From contig ML986753.1 in the NCBI GenBank assembly GCA_010094045.1, forward strand, positions 1 to 38,547: 38,547 bases of DNA, in the 5' to 3' direction. The stretch comes from Lojkania enalia. Its lineage: Eukaryota; Ascomycota; Dothideomycetes; Pleosporales. Within the stretch, counting starts at the first letter, position 1, and each line of letters starts with the position of its first letter. The notes beneath the pieces were generated by a model. That model did not search any database. It had not been told where the DNA came from and saw only the letters and a list, made by a program, of their open reading frames with translations. Shown piece after piece: positions 31,146 through 38,547 of the stretch. A program made the position numbers and the translations under genes.

Positions 31146-34100
31146 TTAATTAGGGCTTTTAAGGGTTCTAGGCAATTTAGATACTTATTATAAAAAGCTT
31201 TTAGCTTATAAGGCGAACCTATAAAGTTTAAAGCTTTATACTAGATTAGGTTAAGATTATATCCTACCTATTTTATACGGTATTTAAGAGTCTTATAATA
31301 CAACTTACTAGCTAGTATTTCCTCAACCTCCTACTCTTCTACTCTATTAATAGCGATAGCGGGTGGTTTCGAAGCTTCTTATTTAGGTAGAGGGTCCTGG
31401 GGGTTCTTATATAGCAGGTTTAGTACGAAGATATTATATATACTCGACCCTAAAGGTAGCTATAAACGGTACAAGTTTCTAACCTACTCTAGTACTTTAA
31501 AGGGGCCCTTCTATTAATCGGATAGCTTTCGGCTCGGTCTCTAGACTATAAGATTCTTAGTATTTAAGTAGACTATATCACTAATCTACTAATTAATTGG
31601 TCGCTAGTAATAGTTAATAATAGATTATATGCGATCCTAAACCTTCTTAATATTAGCCTTTATAGTTTTCCAGGCTGTATATATATAAATTACTAGAGCT
31701 AAAACGTTCTTACAATTTAATTTATCTGTTATAGTAATAGGATTAATAGAATATTTCTAATCCTAACTCTAACAGGGCTTAGATCTGTATAGGATCTAAT
31801 ACGGGGATATTCTAATAGTTATATAGAATAGAGTTGCTTATACTCGGTCGATTATAGGTAATAGAGAACTCTAGTTATTCTAGTAGAAGGATATAAAAGA
31901 ACGCAGTCTCTAATTAATATACTTATTTATAATCTCTATTTATCCGTTAGTCTCTTTATAATAAATGGTAGATAGTTTAATCTTCACGCCTAAAATATAA
32001 TAGAATTCAGACTAGAAACTAGATATAAACTAAGGTCCTTAGTTTAAAATAATAGTTTCGAGTATATAGCTAAAGTAGTATACCTATTAAATAAATAATT
32101 CAGCTATTCCCCGTGCGTTAATTATATAATAGTAGGGAATAGATACAGCTTATTTAGACAGGTAATCGATTACTACTATAATCTAATTATATCCAGATTT
32201 ATCTATAGAAAAATCTTTAAAGTTAATATATAGATACTATATTAGTCGATTTAGTATAGGAAGTAGGTAGATAAAACCTAGGGTTTAGGTTTATATTAGA
32301 TAAGCTTTATAGTATAGGATACAATTCTATATATATCGTTTATAAGTAGCCTCTATACTCTTCTAATAGTACTTCTAAAATAGTAACTAATAGGTTTTAG
32401 TAGCGCTTAGGTATACGGAGGATATTTAGTCGTAAGCCTCTTATATAAGTTGTATATAAAGGCCTAAATCTAATAGGATATATAAACGATTATCGTAGAG
32501 AAGTAGTCTGTTCTCTATCTAATACTTGTAGGGTAGAAGTATACGTTCCTATGTAAAGGAGGCTCGGTTTTCCTATAATAATATATTAATTAACTCTAGA
32601 GAGTTTAGTAATATAACTTAGTCTTAGCCTTTAATAATATTTAGTATAGCTGCTTAAATTATTATTTAAATAATATAGGACTAGACTAATTTAGCATTAA
32701 TTCGGGGGTAAAGTTAATACGGTCTAAATAAAACTCTTAACTAGTTGTTAGTTTAAGCTACTTTTAAGTTTTCTATATCTTATTTATAATAACTAAGAAT
32801 ATCCGCTCTAGTATTATTCTTACTTAGGGTATACTCGATTTAGAACTAATACTAAACTAATTCCTCGGTCTAATAAATTTAACAAGTATTAAGTACTTTT
32901 ATAGTTATAAAATATTCGAGTAAACGATAATCGGTATATACTAGAGTTTTAGTAGCTACTAAAGTAAGTTCTACCCTCTATTACTTAAATGTAGTAATAA
33001 TTGCGAACAGTTTCTTATTATAGATCTTCTAGTTCAGTTCTAAACTAGATAGAACCTTACTATAAAATGCTATAGAGTACTATTTTCCGTTAGAATATTT
33101 CTATAATAATACTCCTACAACTACTCTATTAGAAGTATTAGTTTCCATTTTTGTTTCTAATATAGGGTTAAAGTAGTAGAGTATAAGTATACTTAATAGG
33201 GCTAACTTCAATTTCTTAAAGGTAATATTATATTCTAAAGTCTATATAAAAGGGGTTATAGGGCTTTATAGTACGATAATTAGCTTTATAATATACGAGA
33301 ATTCTAGTACGAACTATCGATAGAATCTAGTAAAACCTAAGAAGGATTTTATACCTATTATAATAGTAGGTAGCTGCTAGTTGTATAGTACTTCTACCTT
33401 CTCTAGATTAACTTTAAAGCCTTTATTTAAGAGGATATAGCTAAGGTATTTAGTTTAGGTAATATAGAATTCGCTTTTCTTAATATTAACTTATAACCCT
33501 ACTTAATATAATTTTTTAAGAACTTTCTTAACGTAGATAGTATATATCGCCTTATTTTTAGAGTAGATAAAGAAATCGTCTAGATAAGTAATATAGAAGT
33601 TATCTAGGTAGTTAATTAGTACGTTATTTATATAGTACTAGTAAGTTACTAAACTATTATATAATTTAAAAGATAGAACTTTATACTTATAGGTTCTATA
33701 TTAAGTTTAAAAGGTAATATATTCCTTAAAACTAAGGTCTATTCTAATCTTATTAAAGACTATACAAATATTAAATTTAGTAAAAATTACTACTTTAGTA
33801 GATCTAGATAGAAGTTTATCTATATACGGTATTAGATATATATTCTTATAAATAAGAGTATTAAATTTACAATAATCTATATAGATATATAGGTTACTAT
33901 TAGGTTTATAGACGCAAAGGATTAGAGATATAAAAGAGCTTAGATTCTACTTAATATACCTATTCTATAGATTATCTATAATATACTTCTTAGTTACCTC
34001 TAGTTCTTTAATATTCTACTTATATAACAGGCTATAACTATTAGAGAGAGGTTCTATAAGAATAATCTTATAATTATAAGAGTAGTATTCTAGTAATTAA

Positions 34101-35240
34101 TAAGCCACAGTTTTACTAAATATATTCTAATACCTATAGTATTTAGATAGTAATTAGAGATTTACTAGTACTTTGTTTTTAGCCTTATCTTCTAGCTCTA
34201 GGACTTACTTATCTTTAATTAGCTGCTCGATTTCGTATAGAGATGTAGAGAAAAACTCGTTCTCTTTCCTCTTTATATTAAAGTAGAAAGTATTAGCTAT
34301 AATAAGAGCGATAATAAGAGAACGGATTTTCTTTAGATCGGATTTAGACTTTATTATATACAGGCGTACGGGAGCTCTAAGCTTATTTAGACTATAGGCT
34401 ATAAGAGATTAATATAGTTTTAGCAGTCTTAGTAGACCTTTAATATAATAGATAGTCGGACTGTAAAACTACTAATACTAGTTCTTTTCCTATAGAGCGT
34501 CGCGTTGCTGGATATCTAGCTCTACCTTCTTATTATATACTAGCTAAGTTAATTATATAAGAAGAGGAGGTAATAGATTATAAGTAGTAGGATACTTAGA
34601 GGGCTATATAATCCGATTCTTATCTATATCTAGCTGGAGTTAAAAGTAACGTAACTATTTAATACTAATAATACAATCCTAAGTATCTAGATTTATAATA
34701 ATAAATAGGTAGTTTTAGATAGTTCTCCTATTAATTCGCAGGTGTAAGTAAATATACTAATTAACTAAGGTTTAGATTCGGTCCTAAAAACCTTTAATAG
34801 TAATTTTAAAGAGTAAACGCTATATTAATATATATAGAGCTTAGGAGAATAATCTAGTTACTATAGAATTAAGGAATAGAAAACTTTAGGCGCTAGTATT
34901 AACGAGGGTGTTTAATTATATACCAACGCTTTTTAAATATAGAATAGTAGGGATTTAGAAGTACTTTCCTCTAAATAAATATAACAAATTAATATTTAAT
35001 AAGTTGTATTTACTTAAGCTTAAGATAAAGAGTTTTTCTAGGCATCTCTATTTTCTACCTAAAAACTATCTAAGTAATACTCGTTTGCGTCTAGAAACTC
35101 TTCTTCCTTAATCGTCTCTTATTTAACCTCTATTTCTTATATTCTAAGGACTATATATTTGTTTATAAAATATTCTAGTTTACTATAATTATAGTAATTA
35201 TTTAGGGTTGTATACCTTTTAGATATAGAAGTTTTATTAG
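31146..35240 (-). pseudogene. Inner family B pol remnant (PR-RT-RH-IN-chromodomain)
   Basis: From right to left on the minus strand, protease (about 34,920-34,870) has an active site reading VNTSA in place of a DTGA-type motif. RT (about 34,250-33,400) keeps an unmutated YLDD box (33,575-33,586). RNase H lies at about 33,350-32,800. The integrase core (about 32,270-31,700) shows DFKDF, GPxF and KETNGxIE segments for the three acidic residues. A chromodomain at about 31,345-31,180 has VEEILAS, KYRIK, VGY and a C-terminal EPLKAL. Stops are almost all TAA or TAG. The chromodomain confirms chromovirus affiliation independently of family A. Confidence 0.85.
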
Positions 35241-35249
35241 GTTGTTAGG

Positions 35250-36570
35250 GAGCGATCGTGGTAGAACGAGGTATTAATACTAGGGTAGATTAGGGCGGTA
35301 TTAGATTATAAGTTACCTTAGATAAACTTTTAAAAGCCTTCTAATACTAATCTAAATTTATTTTAGCTGCAACCTATAAATTAATAGTTTATTCTAGAAG
35401 GTTAGAAATACTCCTTCTTTCTATATTATAGGCTGTTAAGTAAGCGACTATAGTATTAAAGGAGCCTTTCTATATAAGCTTAAAGCTAAGATTTAGTATC
35501 TTTAGGCTGGGGAGACTCTTATTCTATAAGTAGAAGAACTACTTAAATTAAGATACAGATCCCCTAATAGCTATACTAATAAAGCGAGCTTTAAAAGTTA
35601 GAAACGCTTCTCTCTTATTTATTCTTAAGACCTAAAACGCCTATTATACCTCTATCTCTTTATTACCTATAATAAAATATGATTATAGAAGTGAAATTAT
35701 TTTTTTAGCATTCTTAAACTAATACTAGTCTAATTTAGCTAGGTATTTTAGCTCTAGATACCCTTTTATAGTACTAGAGGTATATCTCTATACTAACACT
35801 ATATATATATACTCTATCTAATAATAATTTATATTAATTTTAAGTTAGTCTAGAATTAAAACTTACTATTATTTAAATATAGGTTTATTACTATTTATAA
35901 AACTTTTAATCTTAAACATATATTTAGTAAAGTAGACTTAAAGGGGTTTAGAGGTAGTTAAAAAGTTTCTTACTAGAAGAGTTATAAAAGTTTTTTAGCG
36001 TATTATTAGTACTAATTTAGTAGTTTATAAAAGTTAATTAGGACTAATAGTTCTCTATTATATTAAGCGTATAATCTCCTCTTATAAAATTGTAATTTAT
36101 TCTTTAAAGATTAGTTTACTCTAATTTTCCTCTAAATTAGATAGGTTTTTTACTACTAGCCTTATAAAGAGGGGTCTACCTATTATAGGGCCCCCTATAA
36201 GAGGTAACAGTTGTTCTACACGCGTAGATAGAAGCTTACTCTTACTATAACTTACGCGTATATCGATTCTAGTATAGGAATTAGAAGGTAAATTATAGTT
36301 AGATATTAGCAGTTATCTCTAATTCTAATAGATTATTAGTAGTCTCTAAGTTTCTACCTAGGTGTACTCTACGCGGCTTTTCTAAAGGCAATTCTAATTA
36401 TAGAGGATAGAAAGTTTTAAACCTAAAGGCTTTAGTTAATAGAAGGTCTTTAAGATTCTATCTAAATAACTAAATAATTTAATATAACGGTATATAAGTA
36501 TTATAATCTAAACTAAATCGGGTATATTTTAGACTTAGATATAGTTAAATAAACAATCGATACGATATTA
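35250..36570 (-). pseudogene. Inner family B gag remnant and leader
   Basis: This is the region between 5' LTR and protease on the minus strand. It is the reverse-complement counterpart of 28,320-29,690 and differs from it mainly by transitions. Gag identity rests on position. The segment near 35,640-35,820, shared by both copies, is the best candidate for capsid. The primer-binding site next to the LTR begins TTATATAG and cannot be matched to a tRNA after RIP. Confidence 0.6.
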
Positions 36571-36612
36571 TTAAAGAGGCTATTACTAGTAGTATTAAAT
36601 TTTTCTATATAA

Positions 36613-36892
36613 TATAATAGCGCAGGTAAGATAATAAGTCTAAATATAGTATAAATCTATTTAGAGGTATATAAGAATATATAGGGGATTAGGAACCTAG
36701 AAATTCTATTAACACTTATAGGCCTTATATAAAAGGATATAGAAAAACTACTAAACTACTTATAAAGGAAGTATATAATTATATATAGATGGGAAAAGAG
36801 GTAGAACTAGAAGTAGAATAAGATAAGTAAAAAGCTTTAGGATAAGATTATATATAAAGTTTTTTATAGAACAATTTCTTTGTATTATTATA
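36613..36892 (-). repeat. 5' LTR of inner family B element (280 bp, heavily RIPed)
   Basis: Plus-strand start TATAATAG, end TTATTATA, followed directly by the target duplication GTAAG. One base longer than the other three LTR copies. Clearly more AT-rich than its 3' partner. Confidence 0.92.
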
Positions 36893-36897
36893 GTAAG
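36893..36897. repeat. Right target-site duplication GTAAG
   Basis: Exact partner of 29,695-29,699. Outer element sequence continues with ACTTCTATATC. Confidence 0.9.
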
Positions 36898-38547
36898 ACT
36901 TCTATATCTAAAAGATATATAATCTTAGATAATTACTATAATTATAGTAAACTAGAATACTTTATAAACAAATATATAGTTTTTAAAATATAAGAGATAG
37001 AGGTTAAATAAAAGAAGATTAAGAAAGAAGAGTTTCTAAACGTAAATAAGTACTACCTAGATAATTTTTAGGTAGGAGATAGAAATATCTAGAAAAACTT
37101 TCTATTCTAAACTTAAATAAGTATAACTTATTAAATATTAATTTATTATATTTATTTAGAGGAAAATACTTTTAAATTCCTACTATTCTATATTTAAAAG
37201 GTATTAGTATACAATTAAACGCTCTTATTAATACTAGTACTTAAAGCTTCCTATTTCTTAATTCTATAGTAGTTAGATTACTCTCCTAAACCCTATATAT
37301 ATTAATATAGTACTTACCCTTTAAAATTACTATTAAAGATTTTTAGGACTAAATCTAAACCCTAGTTAATTAGTATATCTACTTACACCTATAAATTAAT
37401 AGAAAAACTATCTAAAACTATCTATTTATTATTATAAATCTAGATACTTAGAATTATATTATTAGTATTAAATAGTTATATTATTTTCAACTCCAGCTAA
37501 ATATAGATAAGAATTAGATTATATAGCCCTCTAAGTATTCTACTACTCATAATCCATTACCTCCTCTTCTTATATAATTAACTTAGCTAGTATATAATAA
37601 GGAGGTAGAGCTAGATATCTAGTAATTTAATCCTTTATAGGAAAAGGACTAATATTAGTAGTTTTATAGTCTAACTATCTATTATATTAAGAGTCTACTA
37701 AAACTACTTAAACTATATTAATCTTTTATAGCTTATAGTTTAAATAAGTTTAAGGCTCTTATACGCCTATATATAATAAAGTTTAAATCCGATCTAAAGA
37801 AAATCTATTCTCCTACTATTACTCTTATTATAGTTAATACTTTCTACTTTAATATAAAGAGGAAAGAGAACGAGTTTTTCTCTATATCTCTATACGAAAT
37901 TGAGTAGCTAATTAAAGATAAGTAAGCTTTAAAGCTAGAAGATAAGGCTAAAAATAAAGTACTAGTAAATCTCTAATTACTATCTAAATATTATAGATAT
38001 TAGAATATATTTAGTAAAACTATAGTTTATTAATTACTAGAATACTACTTTTATAATTATAAGATTATCTTTATAAAACCCCTCCCTAATAGTTATAGTC
38101 TATTATATAAGTAGAATATTAAGGAGCTAAAGGTAATTAAGAAGTATATTATAGATAATCTATAGAATAGGTATATTAAGTAGAGTCGGAGCTCTTTTAT
38201 ATCTCTAATATTTTATATTTATAAACCTAATAGCAACCTATATATCTATATAAATTATTATAAACTTAATACTCTTATTTATAAAAATATATATCTAATA
38301 CTATATATAAATAAACTTCTATCTAGATCTATTAAGGTAGTAATTTTTACTAAGTTTAATATTCGTATTACCTTTAATAAGATTAGAATAGACTTTAGTT
38401 TTAAGAAATATACTACTTTTTAGACTTAATATAGAACCTATAAGTATAAAGATCTACCTTTTAGATTATATAATAGTCTAGTAACTTACTAGTACTATAT
38501 AAATAATATACTAATCGACTATTTAGATAACTTCTATATTACTTATC
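36898..38547 (+). pseudogene. Outer family B element, pol 5' part (PR and RT start), runs off window
   Basis: It continues the outer element after the insertion. It aligns with the reverse complement of about 35,240-33,590. The protease site reads INTST at about 37,227. RT begins near 37,850 and the last bases encode the segment just before the catalytic box (IDYLDNFYITY), so the window ends inside RT. It is more RIPed than the inner copy. RNase H, integrase, chromodomain and 3' LTR should follow beyond the window. Confidence 0.88.

Larger units (their letters stand above)
29700..36892 (-). mobile_element. Inner family B gypsy chromovirus (complete, 7,193 bp, minus strand)
   Basis: The 5' LTR is at 36,613-36,892 and the 3' LTR at 29,700-29,978. 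The polypurine tract abuts the 3' LTR. Gag, protease, RT, RNase H, integrase and a chromodomain are readable in order on the minus strand. It sits inside a plus-strand copy of its own family with a perfect 5-bp duplication. It belongs to a different chromovirus family from the one at 6.7-18.5 kb, judged by LTR length, LTR sequence and RT box. Confidence 0.93.

Noticed and set aside
1..38547. tRNA, rRNA, CRISPR or phage-like features
   Set aside because: None was recognised. The regular repeats present are a microsatellite, two minisatellites and LTRs, none with CRISPR repeat-spacer form.

Overview
The window looks like a filamentous ascomycete (Pezizomycotina) chromosome segment. Most of it is a graveyard of transposons inactivated by repeat-induced point mutation (RIP). 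About 18.9 kb on the left and 12 kb on the right are very AT-rich and full of TpA. They carry stops in every frame, nearly all TAA or TAG, and their copies differ from less mutated relatives by C-to-T and G-to-A changes. A GC-balanced island lies between, at about 18.94-26.45 kb. No prokaryotic feature, tRNA, rRNA or CRISPR was seen.

Left block (1-18,941): an (AGT)n microsatellite; a RIP-ruined hAT transposase (+); a truncated Ty3/gypsy gag-PR-RT-RH (-) carrying telomere-like CCCTAA repeats and a 61-bp tandem duplication; a 5'-truncated chromodomain Ty3/gypsy copy (family A copy 1, +); and a Fot1/pogo transposase (-) split in two by a complete 6,076-bp family A element (copy 2, +). Copy 2 has 303-bp LTRs and a 5-bp target-site duplication that differs by one RIP-type C/T change.

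Island (18,942-26,450): one apparently intact gene, a 574-aa two-exon FAD/NAD(P)-binding monooxygenase on the minus strand. Beyond it lie a 25-bp-loop dyad, a tiny 58-aa ORF, a decayed but hardly RIPed gypsy pol (PR-RT-RH-IN, minus), and C-terminal parts of two different pogo-type transposases (minus), one with a CCHC zinc knuckle. The RIPed state resumes inside this last transposase.

Right block (26,450-38,547): the rest of that pogo transposase; a solo 279-bp LTR (family B) with a perfect 5-bp duplication; and a plus-strand family B gypsy element interrupted by a complete 7,193-bp minus-strand copy of the same family. The inner element carries its own LTRs, polypurine tract, gag-PR-RT-RH-IN-chromodomain and a 5-bp duplication GTAAG. 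The outer element resumes at 36,893 and runs off the window in its RT.

The insertions can be ordered. Pogo elements landed first, LTR elements entered them, and a second family B element entered the first. RIP then hit nearly everything outside the island, but the 3' LTR of each complete gypsy element is much less mutated than its 5' LTR. All domain calls in RIPed DNA come from reading frames by eye through stops; no database search was possible.
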